64,000 nucleotides of DNA, from NCBI GenBank assembly GCA_963848825.1, contig CAWKFA010000002.1, positions 620,001 through 684,000 on the forward strand. The letters are read 5' to 3'. Below, in pieces: positions 28,964-38,499 of this stretch. The notes below the pieces were generated by a model that had not been told where the DNA came from, did no database searches, and saw only the letters and a program-made list of their open reading frames with translations. The stretch is from CAVVSQ01 sp963848825. Lineage in GTDB: Bacteria; Planctomycetota; Planctomycetia; Gemmatales; Gemmataceae. The position numbers and the translations under genes are program-made. Numbering within the stretch: the first letter of the stretch is position 1; each line of letters begins with the position of its first letter.

Positions 28964-31900
28964 CTACGCCTTACGCGTTACCGGGCTTACTTCGACCGGT
29001 GCCGGCTCGCTGCGCCAGAGGCGGCGGGCCAGCCAGATGACCGCGTACAGCAGCAAGACCCAGGGGAGGACAAAGAGTAGTCCGACCATGAGCCAGCTGG
29101 CGCTTATCGACAGGCCGCGGAGGCTGAAGGCCAGGCCGCCGCGAAGCTGGGACCACAGGCTTTCATCGCTCGGCAGGAGCAGCGGCGTGTTGGACAGCGT
29201 GATGGTGAGCCGTCCAATGGCCAATTTGCCTTCCGGTGCCTGGGGATCACGCGTCACCTGATGGACGCGAACCTGGCCGGCGCTTTTGAATTTTTCCACG
29301 AGGATAGCCGCATCGTTCAAGGGAACGTCATAAACGACCCGCGCACTTACCTGGCCATTGCGTTCCTGGCCCACCTGGGTTTCGACGATGCGTCCCTGTT
29401 TGTCCTTGACCTGCGCGTTTAGATTCTTCAGTGTTTCCGCGACATCGGTCACTTCCATGGCCAGCGTGGTGGTCTCGCGCGGCGCGATGGCGTCGGCCGG
29501 CATTAGCTCGATCCTGGCGTGTACCTTGGTCTCCGTCACGTTGACATTGTCGGGCGTACGGGTGACCACGCGAGACAACGTCTCGCCGGCGGCGACCAGG
29601 GCCTCCTCCAGTGCCTTCTCATCTTTGCGATGGAAAGTGACCTCGAGCTGCGCGGTGATGTTGCGCCGGTCCTGCTCGTTCACCTGGGCCGTCAGCTCGC
29701 GGCCCTTGATGGCCGCGATGGCGGCACGCAACGCTTTATAGGACGCCGGCACATTCGTGGCGGCGATTTTCACGGCCACAGTCTCGCGTGGCTGTACCGA
29801 ATCCACATCAAAAAGTGCAATCTCGAAGAGCACCCTGGCGTCGGTGAGGTTGGGGCTTTCCGGCAAGCGATTGGCCTGGCGTGACATGATTTCACCGGCG
29901 GCCGCCAGCACCGCTTGCAAGGCATTCTCGTCCGAGCGGCTCAGCGCGAAACCAAGCTGGGCGGTAACATTGCGGCGGTCCTGCTCGTTGAGCTGTGCCG
30001 TGATTATCCGCGCCTTCGCCTTGGCGGCGGCATCGCGCAGCTTCTGGTAGGCGGCGGGCACATCGGCGGCAGCGATCTTGATCGACACGGTCTCGCGCGG
30101 CTGGATCGAATTCGCATCGACCAGGGTGATCCGGAAGAGAACCTTGGCGTCGGTTACGTTGTCGTTTTCAGGGATGCGGTTCACCTGCCGCGTCAGCGTT
30201 TCGCCCGCCCCCAGCAGGGCGGTCACCAGTTCGCCTTCGCCGAGGCGGCTGACGTGGCAATCGAGCTGGGCCGTGACATTATGGCGGTCCTTTTCATCGA
30301 GCTGGGCATTGATCACATGTCCCTTGGCCTTGGCGATGGCAACGCGTAGCTTCTGATAAATGGCCGGCACATCGGCGGCGGCGAGGCGCAGCACAATCGT
30401 TTCACGCGGGGCCACGTTGGCCAGGTTATAGATCGATACCAGGAAAAGCGTGGGCCCACGTTCGATCTTGCCGTCCTTGGGGGCCGGGCCGCCGTCCTCG
30501 GTGTGCTGGAGGCGGTCAATTTGCAGACGGACCATGGTGCCAAGTTGCTTGAGGCGATCGCGGATCGGCCCGGCGGCATCGTGACCGACTTCAAAATGCA
30601 GAATGGCGTTGAACTGGCCGGCGGCAAATTGCTTGAGCTCCGAACGGGTCACGCGACCCTTGGCGTCCATGATCGCCTTTAAGGCTTCTTGATGGGCCTT
30701 TTCGACGTCCTCGACTTCAAGGCCGGCCTGCACGCGTTCGCTTTCGGTGATGGAAGCGGCGTTGCGAATGTTCTTTTCATAAAGCTTGATCGTGAGCGTG
30801 GAATAGGTGGCCTGGTTGGCATAATAACGCAGCTCGCCTTCCAAGCCCTCGATCTGCGTGCGCCAGATTCCCAGCTCTTTTTCAGCGGCGAGCAGGTCCT
30901 TGATCTGTCCTTTGCCGTCCTTGATGATCGCGAGCAGGCGTTCCTCCATGGCGCGCCCGGCTCGCAGCCGACTTTCCAGATCGGTGTATTGCTTGGTGAT
31001 GTCCTGGCTGCCGATGCGGCTGGTTTTTGAGCTCGCCCCCCTTGGCAAGTTCTTGCCGCAGTCCGGTAATGAAGCCGTCCAGCAGTTCCGGCGGCACGCG
31101 CACCACCACGGACCCCCGCACCTTGCCATTGGGCAGTTTGTCACTGTTGATGGTCGCGACGAAGGCGCCCTTGGCGGCGTTTACCAGTTTAAGGATGGTG
31201 GCCACGCCGGCGTCAAACGACTCGATTTCAAATTCGAGGTCGCCCGTACGGATGACGATCCTGCGGGGCGCCGGTTCCGTTTTCGCCGGCGGCTCATCGG
31301 CGGGTTTGGCCGGCTCAACCTGCTGCGCTGGCTCCGCAACAGTCTTGGTAGGTGCATTTGTTGGTGCTTTACCCGGAAGTCCGAAGCCTCTCGATGCCTT
31401 GGAATCCTCGGCGAGGTCTTTAATGCCTTCTTGGCGTCCCAGGTCATCGCTGGGCTTGAAGAAGTTGGTGCCAAGGTTGCCGGGGGCGCTGTTATCGGTG
31501 TAAAGCCACAGAACATCCTTGCTCTTGACGGCGTCGACCGGCTGGTCTGCCAGCCGACTGCCATCCGGCTGACCAAACGAACCGTTGCCGCCGAACCCGC
31601 CACCACCACCACCAAACCCGCCGCCACCACTCTTACCACCTCTCCGCCCCGACCCTGACGCGGACGCCAGCTCGGTCTGCTTATCTGACTTATTAGAGGG
31701 CACTGCGCCACCACCGGGAGAGCCTTCGGCGATAAAACCAGACGGCGCCTGGGGAGGCGGAGGCTCGCGGCGCGCCTGAATGCGACCAGCAGGCGCCGCT
31801 AGCGGCGCATTTTCTCGGTCGCTAATGAGTTTGGACCCCGGAACTGCAAGATAAGTGAGAGAGTCTTCGAGTCCAAGAGTGCCGAAAGTTGATCGCAGGC

Positions 31901-32381
31901 CCTTGGCCATCTCGTCCGCGGTGGCGAGGGGAGCGGTCTTGGTCGCTTTCACTACGTTGTGGGCAGCAAGCCCGATAAAACTTTGATCGTCCTTGCCGGG
32001 CCCGGCCTTTCCTAAGAAACCCGGCCCTGGAAAGCCAAAGCCGTTATTAAACAACGCGCTCAGGCTTGCTCCCGTGGCGGCGAGCAGCACCGCGGCCGCG
32101 ATTGCCGTGAGCGCCTTGTGTGTGCCGGATAGTCGCCTGATCGTTGGTCTGGCGTGCATTTGCGGCAGCGCCTGAATGAGGCGGTCTTCCAGGGCCGGCC
32201 CCGGAGCGGCCAGGCGAACCAATGGGGCCAGCCTCAGTTCCAGGGAACGGGCCTCGTCGAGTAGCTGACTGCATGCAGCGCAGTCCGCCACATGCTGCTC
32301 GAGACGTTCCCCTTCGGCTGCATCCAGGCCGCCCGCGACGTAAGCCGCGATGTTATCCTGCGCCCAAACGTGTTCCGACAT
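28964..32381 (-). CDS. anti-sigma factor fused to a tandem DUF4349-like protein, one frame break
   Basis: Residues ~5-50 form an anti-sigma zinc finger (EGERLEQHVADCAACSQLLD: H-x3-C-x2-C). A membrane segment (LTAIAAAVLLAATGASLSAL), a Gly-rich/Pro-rich stalk and a DUF4349 domain (RRIVIRTGDLEFEIESFDAG) follow. The frame breaks near 31035. The rest has a coiled coil (EERLLAIIKDGKGQIKDLLA), then four ~103-aa modules each opening PRET and passing a TAQL or SAR strand. A last membrane segment (ASWLMVGLLFVLPWVLLLYA) and a basic tail close it. It should bind the ECF sigma factor encoded 140 bp upstream. The start at 32381 follows a GAGG. Confidence 0.85.
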
Positions 32382-32449
32382 GGCAAATACCTCAAGGAGA
32401 AGGGCACGCGCGCCAGGGCGCGTCATGAACCATCGCTCGACGACAGCGG

Positions 32450-32524
32450 CTAGCAGCCCGTTGAAAAAGGGGTCAGACCCCTTCGCTTTAAGGGGGTCTG
32501 ACCCCTTTTTCAACGGGCTGCTAG
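32450..32524. repeat. REP-like hairpin, short form, between sigma and anti-sigma genes
   Basis: ctagcagcccgttgaaaaag is followed by the GGGGTCAGACCCC core, a short cttcgcttt loop, the complementary core and caacgggctgctag. The perfect stem is ~32 bp. It lacks the longer centre of the other copies and overlaps the stop codon of the sigma gene. Confidence 0.88.
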
Positions 32525-33073
32525 CTTTCTAGCCGGGCGCGCAGGAGCTTCAGCCCCCGCTGCAACAAGCCGCGCAGAGCGCCGTTGGACAGGCCCAGCT
32601 GAGTTTCGATCGTTTCGTAGTCGGCCCCGGTCACATAGCGTAGGGTCAATGGCAGTCGATAATCTTCAGGCAAGGACCGTAGCACCGCCAGGACCTGGTG
32701 ATTGAGATCCGCCCGTTCGGCATCCTGAGCGGGCGAAAATCCCGGACTGGGGAGTCGCGGGCAGCACACTGGCGCCGACAGCCGGCGGGGCTGCACGCTT
32801 TTGTCGCGACTGCCGCCGACGTGCCTCCGCCAGCACATTCTGCGCAATCGCCAATAGCCAGGGACGCAATCTTGCTGGATCCTCTAGCTGCGGCAGCGCC
32901 CGATAAACGAGCAGCCAGGTCTCCTGGAGGAGATCTTCCGCCCCATGACGGTCCCCCGTCTCCAGGTATAAACGCGCGTAAAGGAGCCGGGATGTTCGGC
33001 GCACCAATTCCTCAAACGCAAGTCGATTACCGCTTTGCGCCTCGCGGACCAGGCCATATTCTTGCTCGCTCAT
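32521..33073 (-). CDS. ECF RNA polymerase sigma factor, one frame break
   Basis: Region 2 is complete (EQEYGLVREAQSGNRLAFEE, DLLQETWLLVYRALPQ, RPWLLAIAQNVLAEARRR), and region 4 follows in a shifted frame from about 32790 (LPEDYRLPLTLRYVTGADYE, TIETQLGLSNGALRGLLQRG). The ATG at 33073 has GGAGG six bases upstream. It precedes the DUF4349 anti-sigma gene and should be released by it, then direct RNA polymerase to a stress or envelope regulon. The hairpin after its stop could tune the sigma to anti-sigma ratio. Confidence 0.87.
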
Positions 33074-33143
33074 CGGTCCTCCCACTATAAAGACGGAGAT
33101 CCGGGGATGAAAGGCGCGAAATTATTGAGAAAGGACTTTTCCC

Positions 33144-34206
33144 GTGGGGATCGCTAGCCGGTCAAGTTTGGCACTCGCCCTGGGCCTGGCGCTGGTCGTG
33201 GGCAACATCCCCTGGGTGTCTGGCCAATCGACCCCGGCCGTAACTGACGGCCGGGAGTGGCTCAGGCCGCCCGCTTTGAAGGCCGGCGACACCATCGCCC
33301 TGGTTGCCCCGGCGGCCCCGGTCGACATCGGGGCGCTGCGGGCCTACGCTCAGGATCTGGAGAAAAGCGGGGTTACCGTTCTCATTCCGAAGAATATCGA
33401 GCGGAAATCAGGCTACCTCGCCGGTACCGATGAAGAACGCGCCGCGGAGTTAAACGCCATGATCCGCGACCCCAGGGTGCAGGCGATCTTCGCCTGTCGG
33501 GGCGGCTATGGTCTGACGCGAATTCTTGACCGCATTGACTATGCGGCCCTGCGGCAAAACCCGAAAATCATCACCGGCTATTCCGACCTGACAGCCCTGC
33601 ACCTGGCGGTGGCCCGCAAAGCGCGTGTCATAACCTTTCATGCTCCCATGGTGACGAGAACCTTCTGGCATCAGGACCGGGACGAGTTCAGCTTCGCCGC
33701 CAAATCATTCAGGCGGGCGCGATGGGCCGACCAGTACGGCAAAGGCAAGGCAGGTTATCCTATTGCCGTCCCGGATGCAGAGCGACCTCTACGGCTAAAC
33801 GCGGGCAAGGCGCGCGGCGCCTCCTCGGTGGCAACCTGTCGCTGATCTGCGCGACCCTGGGGACGCCCTTCGCTATCGAGCCGGCAGGAGCGATTTTACT
33901 GGTCGAGGACGTCAACGAAGCCCCTTACCGCGTGGACCGGATGCTCTCCCAACTGCGACTGGCGGGCGTGCTGGACTCTGTGGCCGGAGTGGTCGTCGGC
34001 AACTTTTCCGTAACGCTGCCAGGCGATGCCAAGGAAGTCGACCGTGTGCTGCGGGAATACTTCGGGGCCTTGAAGGTGCCGGTAATAATGAATTTCCCGG
34101 TCGGCCACCTGCGCCCAACGCCACGTTGCCCCATGGCGGCCTGGTCGAACTGGACGCCGACGAAGTCATGCTGCGCGTGCTGGAGAACCCTGTCAGGGTC
34201 GATTGA
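33144..34206 (+). CDS. LD-carboxypeptidase (peptidase S66), two frame breaks
   Basis: S66 enzymes trim the L,D bond of peptidoglycan tetrapeptides. The signal peptide is LALALGLALVVGNIPWVSGQ, so it is exported. Family motifs are LKAGDTIALVAPAAPVD, FACRGGYGLTRILDRIDY, IITGYSDLTALH (catalytic Ser in the YSD turn) and VEDVNEAPYRVDRMLSQLR (Glu). Frames break near 33810 and 34110. The corrected C-terminus holds FPVGHLRPNATLPHGGLVEL (His) and ends NPVRVD. It starts with GTG after an AAGGA. It converges on the PHP gene 29 bp later. Confidence 0.85.
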
Positions 34207-34235
34207 GACACCTCCACCGAGGTCCGCTATCTCCA

Positions 34236-35484
34236 TTACCTGCCGGTCCAGACCGGCGCCAGCCAGGCAACGGGATTGGCCGCATTTCCTTTGGGCGCAT
34301 CGCCGCCGCCAGCATTCCAAACCCGGACGAAGAAGTACTTGCTGGTGGTGTCCTGAATCATGGGCAGCCAGGTAACGGAGTGGGCCGGCGGCGTGGGAGT
34401 ATACGTCTCCACGACCATGCCCCCATCCTTGACGATGTCTATTTTCGTGATCTTGGCCTTCGGGTCCGCCGTGTCCGGGTCACTCACCGAAATGTCAAAG
34501 CGAAAGGTGTCCGCCTTCTCCAGGGTGGAACCCATGATCGCACCATTGACACTGTAGCGGCACTGGATGTTCTGATCCAGCGCGGCGTACGTGCGTCTTT
34601 GTTTCATGGCATCCAGCAGCGCCACCTTCGTCTTCCCTGTCGCCAGCACAAACGTGCGCGAGGTGTGGCGCGTGATGCCGGTGAAGCCATGATTGTCGTT
34701 GCCGCAGACAGGCGACACCTTCCAGCCCTTGTCCAGCGCGTTGACAAAGGCTTCGTAGTGTATTTTGTTGTTTGAATTGATGACCTCCAGCATCGTGATG
34801 ATGTCCGTGACTTGCGCATCGCGATGGTCCCAGTCGTTGTACTGGTGAGGCCCAGGATGATTGAAGCTCGCGACCACGGGCCCTGCACCGTTCGCCTCGG
34901 CGGTCTTCAACCACTTATAAAAATAAGGGAGACTGATCCCGGGCGCCATGGCGTTCAGATATTCCGCGCTGTTGAACACGTTGATAGTGGCCCTTGCCGC
35001 CAGGACCATTGTTTTCGGAATGCTCGTAGCCGCGCAAGGCCACGAAGCGCTCATCGCTCGCGTCGGCGGCCGCCTGCTTCGTCGCCAGCCAGTTCGCATT
35101 GTTCGGCCGGGGCGGCTGAAAGTCTGCTTCCTGCGAATGGTCGGTCACCGCATAAAAATCGTAAGCCTGCGCCTTGGCCTTGGCGAAATGCTCCGCCGGC
35201 GAACCCTGATATTTTTTCCAATCGGGCTTGAGCATCAGGGACTCGGCGGGAAACTGAGCGCCCTCCGGCGACACAAAGATCCCTGGCTCTTTCGGCTGCC
35301 CTTCTTCCTGCTTGGGCTTGACCCACTGTTCCCCGTGGGACCAGGTGTAGGCCGTATGGGCATGCGTGTTGCCGGCATAAATGTGGTATTCGACGAGTGG
35401 CGCGGGCGCCTGACCCAGGACCGGCGCGATACTGCCGCCGCCAGCCAAAAAATACCCCGCGAGGATGAGGGCGCTCGTCGCCAT
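34236..35484 (-). CDS. secreted PHP-domain metal-dependent phosphoesterase-like protein, one frame break
   Basis: The hydrophobic leader MATSALILAGYFLAGGG marks export; an upstream ATG at 35533 with a good GAGG site, joined by a frame break, would lengthen the leader. PHP ligands appear as IYAGNTHAHTAY (HxH), YDFYAVTDHSQ, GYEHS, then after a break near 35005 VVASFNHPGPHQYNDW and VCGNDNHGFTG. A C-terminal beta domain (FRFDISVSDPDTADPKAKIT) follows. Such proteins hydrolyse phosphate esters with two or three metals; planctomycetes carry many secreted versions. The substrate is unknown. Confidence 0.8.
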
Positions 35485-35574
35485 GAGGCCAGCAACGTGG
35501 CGGACGCTGCGAATTTCGTAAGGCTTTTCTCATCGGTTGCCTCGGTTCGTGAATGACGAAGTTCCCAGGCGTGT

Positions 35575-35805
35575 TCAACTTGGAACGGCCACAGCCTCAA
35601 TTTCGTCATGATGCATATGAGCCGGGAAAAGAGAATCGTTCAGGCTGAGCAAGATCCAGTAATATCCCGCCGATGGCGGAGGATAAAGATTGCCCCGTTG
35701 ATCGACGGCTTTTGAGGCGTCGATCAAGACGCCCATTTTGCCGGAAAATGGGCCCTTGATGACCTTGACCATGATTCCGGGGGGATAGCATTTTATTGGC
35801 TCCAT
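35575..35805 (-). CDS. small KOW-domain protein
   Basis: The 76-aa product has a KOW-type motif, PPGIMVKVIKGPFSGKMGVL, the pattern of NusG and ribosomal-protein RNA-binding domains, then GYYWILLSLNDSLFPAHMHH. It has the size of a stand-alone KOW module and might bind RNA or ribosomes. A Met at codon 12 is an alternative start. It is divergent to nothing obvious and lies just upstream of the PHP gene. Confidence 0.65.
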   Translation of the reverse strand: MEPIKCYPPGIMVKVIKGPFSGKMGVLIDASKAVDQRGNLYPPPSAGYYWILLSLNDSLFPAHMHHDEIEAVAVPS

Positions 35806-35865
35806 GTGGTTATTATCGCCCCTTATTCTTGCCCGGTCAAATGATAAGGTTCAAACGGAACCGCG

Positions 35866-35950
35866 AGTCAGACCCCCTTCAAGCGAACAGAGTTTTCCAT
35901 GTTTTTACAGGGTATTGCAGGGGTCTGACCCCTTTTGCAACGGGCTGCAG
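35866..35950. repeat. degenerate REP-like hairpin, 3' end of the MFS gene
   Basis: Remnants of the family are present: gtcagacccccttcaagcga, gagttttccatgtttttac, gcaggggtctgacccctttt and gcaacgggctgca. The left outer arm is decayed. The MFS gene's reading frame runs through it, adding about 15 unusual residues. Confidence 0.75.
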
Positions 35951-37143
35951 CCAAGGTCGAGGCGTGAAGCAACCCAGCGGATTACGAGATAGCTTCCCAT
36001 AAAAACGGCGGTCAGGAATGACCAATAGAAGTCAGCGGCCCCAGAGCCTTTGAACAGACCATAAATAAATAACGCGGTCGCTGACCCGATGACCCGGCCA
36101 CCCCCCTCAAATAGATGCAAGACACCCTGGTAGGTGCCGGTTTCCCCCGGCTGGGCGTAGCGTTTGGCGATCTCCGCCAGACAAGGGGTCATGACGATTT
36201 CTCCGCATATGAAGATAACGATGGCCAGCGTCAGCAACAAGGGGTTCGCGGCGAACGTCAGCAACAACAAGCCGAGACAATAACAGACCTTGGCCACGCA
36301 GATCCACGAGCACCACTGAAAACCCCAGGCATAGAGTTTTTTGGCGAGATAGCCATTCACGACATGCGAGCCGATGATCACGGTGACCAGGCTCGTGAGA
36401 TAAACGAAACGGATCGGGTCCGTGGATTGATAGGTGTCGATCACAAACTTGGGAATGATGGTCCCCCAGCAGCCGTACGGAAGGTAGATGGAAAAAAGAC
36501 GTAGAGTGTCAGCCAGGAATTTTCTGTTTTTGAGAATGGCCGCGATTTGCGTCCAGTGAAGCGTTTTGTGAGATGGCCCGGTTCGGCTCACGGGTGCCAG
36601 GAAGGTGATGCCAAGTGCCAGATTGAGGCCTACCAACAGGAAGAACTGGCTATGGTAGCCGACCTGTTCAATCGTGTAGAAGGCCAGGAGGTTTCCCACA
36701 AAGGAACCGATGTTCAAAAGTGCCGCGCGCACAGCGATGGATCCGCGCAGGCTTTCGGGGCTGCTGTTGTCCACCAACAAGGTATTGAGGGCGATCTTCC
36801 CTAACACAAAACCAAGGCCGGCCAGACTCATGGCCATTGCACAGACGACAAAAGCAGGGCCCTGGGACACGGTGAGAAAGGCAACAACCTCCAGGATGAT
36901 GGCTGTGGCGATGGCGAACCGAATTGATGTTCGATCGGTAAACCAGCCCGCGACCGGAGCGCCCAGGGACTGGGAAAAGACATACAAATTCAACAAAATG
37001 GCGATTTCAGCATAAGAAAGGTCGGTGAGATGCTCGAAGACCGGAAAGAAGTAGGGAAGCAGGGCCCCCCGGCTGACAAAAAGAAGCCCAATTCCAAGGC
37101 AGGCGACGCGCACGGCAACGCGCGCCTTATGTTCCGCGCCCAT
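35905..37143 (-). CDS. major facilitator superfamily exporter
   Basis: The 412-aa protein has about twelve hydrophobic segments with typical MFS loops: GAPVAGWFTDRTSIRF (motif A-like GxxxDR) and LSYAEIAILLNLYVFSQSLG. Its ATG overlaps the end of the ATP-grasp gene by 17 bp, so translation is coupled. In the cluster with an aminotransferase and a PEP mutase-like gene, it would be the product exporter. The last ~15 residues (LQKGSDPCNTL) come from the REP-like hairpin and are probably accidental. Confidence 0.85.
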   Translation of the reverse strand: MGAEHKARVAVRVACLGIGLLFVSRGALLPYFFPVFEHLTDLSYAEIAILLNLYVFSQSLGAPVAGWFTDRTSIRFAIATAIILEVVAFLTVSQGPAFVVCAMAMSLAGLGFVLGKIALNTLLVDNSSPESLRGSIAVRAALLNIGSFVGNLLAFYTIEQVGYHSQFFLLVGLNLALGITFLAPVSRTGPSHKTLHWTQIAAILKNRKFLADTLRLFSIYLPYGCWGTIIPKFVIDTYQSTDPIRFVYLTSLVTVIIGSHVVNGYLAKKLYAWGFQWCSWICVAKVCYCLGLLLLTFAANPLLLTLAIVIFICGEIVMTPCLAEIAKRYAQPGETGTYQGVLHLFEGGGRVIGSATALFIYGLFKGSGAADFYWSFLTAVFMGSYLVIRWVASRLDLGCSPLQKGSDPCNTL

Positions 37144-38392
37144 CGATTTCTACCTTGAACAGGTCGGTCCAGGACGCGATTTCTGCGACCGATCGGTACA
37201 GCTCTTCTCTATCCGAAGATATCAGCTCGATATACAGCGGCGCCTTGAACCCATCTTTCGACAGCCCCACACGTTGGCCAACTGCCGTCCTGACTTCATG
37301 GAACGCGTAGCCGGGCAGCTTACGGATTCGATTTTGATGACGAATGCCGAGCAACATTCCTGATTGAGATGGGAACGGGGTAATAATCGCCGCCGCCAAA
37401 TTACGGAGCCGACGAACCCTCGGGCCGCGTCCGTTGAGGACCTCATAATAGGCGTAGAGCTCATCGATGCCATAGGCCATTTGCAAAATCCGAATGCGAT
37501 TGCCGCCGGGACGGGCACCAACCTCCAGCAACTTGTTACTGACAAACTCCACGTGGGCCACACAGGATTTCATGCCAAGCGACTGGACCGCCGCCCGGGC
37601 GAGCTTTGCCAGGTCTTCTTGTCCCCGGCGGCTCAAGCGCGACGGCGTCAGCCGGGCAAAATGATGAAAATCGTTCAGGCCGACGTCCCGGCCCGTGAGA
37701 ACATCGATCACTGGCGTCGCGGTGACATTGCCCGCCCTGTCGACAAGACAATCTATGGAATGATTGGTTCCTTCGATGAACTCCTCGACAAGGATGCCAA
37801 GTTTTTTCGCGAACTGCGAGGTTTTGCGGTAATAGTTGGGCACCTGTTCCAGCAACGAGAGGTAGGTCCGCGCTTCTTCTTCTTCCGTTTGACTGAGGGA
37901 CACAAACAAACTGGCCGACAGATTAGTTGGTTTCCAGGTATGAGGGAGGGGGACCTCGCGGGCAAAGGCGCACCGCTGGGACTCCGAATTGATCTTCATG
38001 AAGCGTGCCGTCGCCCCGGGACCGATTGCTGCCACAAAGCATTTCTTCATGGCGTATTTGTCCAGGCAGAGACGTGCGCAGGACGTGGATAGCGCGGGCA
38101 ACCCCAGCGCCTTGGCCGCCGCGGCGAAGTGGCCCACATAATGCTCGATCACATTGAGCAAACAGCCCAGGCCGTGCCGGGCCTTGATTTCTCTGATCCG
38201 GCTAACCAACCGGCTGGTAGGCAAGGAGAAATCAAAGGTCTCGACGACCGCGAAAGAAGTAAGATCGGGCAATTTGAGTTTGGTGTTGATATCTTGCAAC
38301 AGACCACAGGGTATGCCCCGCTCGACCAAACTTTCAAATTCCCCACGCCGCACGGCACCCAGGTACAAAACCAGGCCGGTGTCGTTAGCCAT
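37127..38392 (-). CDS. ATP-grasp carboxylate-amine ligase
   Basis: ATP-grasp ligases activate a carboxylate as acyl phosphate and join it to an amine. Seen here: ILVEEFIEGTNHSIDCLV (central strand), HVEFVSNKLLEVGARPGGNR (C-terminal metal-binding Glu and RxGG). The N-terminus (MANDTGLVLYLGAVRRGE) is the usual pre-ATP domain. At 421 aa it resembles amino-acid or dipeptide ligases of the BL00235/L-amino acid ligase type. It lies between the aminotransferase and exporter genes, which suggests a peptide-bond forming step on the aminated product. The amine partner is unknown. Confidence 0.83.
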   Translation of the reverse strand: MANDTGLVLYLGAVRRGEFESLVERGIPCGLLQDINTKLKLPDLTSFAVVETFDFSLPTSRLVSRIREIKARHGLGCLLNVIEHYVGHFAAAAKALGLPALSTSCARLCLDKYAMKKCFVAAIGPGATARFMKINSESQRCAFAREVPLPHTWKPTNLSASLFVSLSQTEEEEARTYLSLLEQVPNYYRKTSQFAKKLGILVEEFIEGTNHSIDCLVDRAGNVTATPVIDVLTGRDVGLNDFHHFARLTPSRLSRRGQEDLAKLARAAVQSLGMKSCVAHVEFVSNKLLEVGARPGGNRIRILQMAYGIDELYAYYEVLNGRGPRVRRLRNLAAAIITPFPSQSGMLLGIRHQNRIRKLPGYAFHEVRTAVGQRVGLSKDGFKAPLYIELISSDREELYRSVAEIASWTDLFKVEIDGRGT

Positions 38393-38499
38393 CGAGGTTG
38401 CCTCTCAAGATTTGTCCTGCCTTTATGGATTGACAGCCCGCGCCAGAAGATTAACAACCTTCGATGGCTGTCGAGCGGACACGTTGTTTTGGCCGCGGT

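Noticed and set aside
30882..32513. Longer starts giving SDPFFNGL-type N-termini (anti-sigma, aminotransferase, sucD)
   Set aside because: These residues are encoded by REP-like hairpins; downstream starts with better ribosome sites and family-like N-termini exist.
37127..38392. Carbamoyl-phosphate synthase or biotin carboxylase assignment for the ATP-grasp protein
   Set aside because: The length and single ATP-grasp core fit stand-alone amino-acid ligases; no biotin or glutaminase partner lies nearby.
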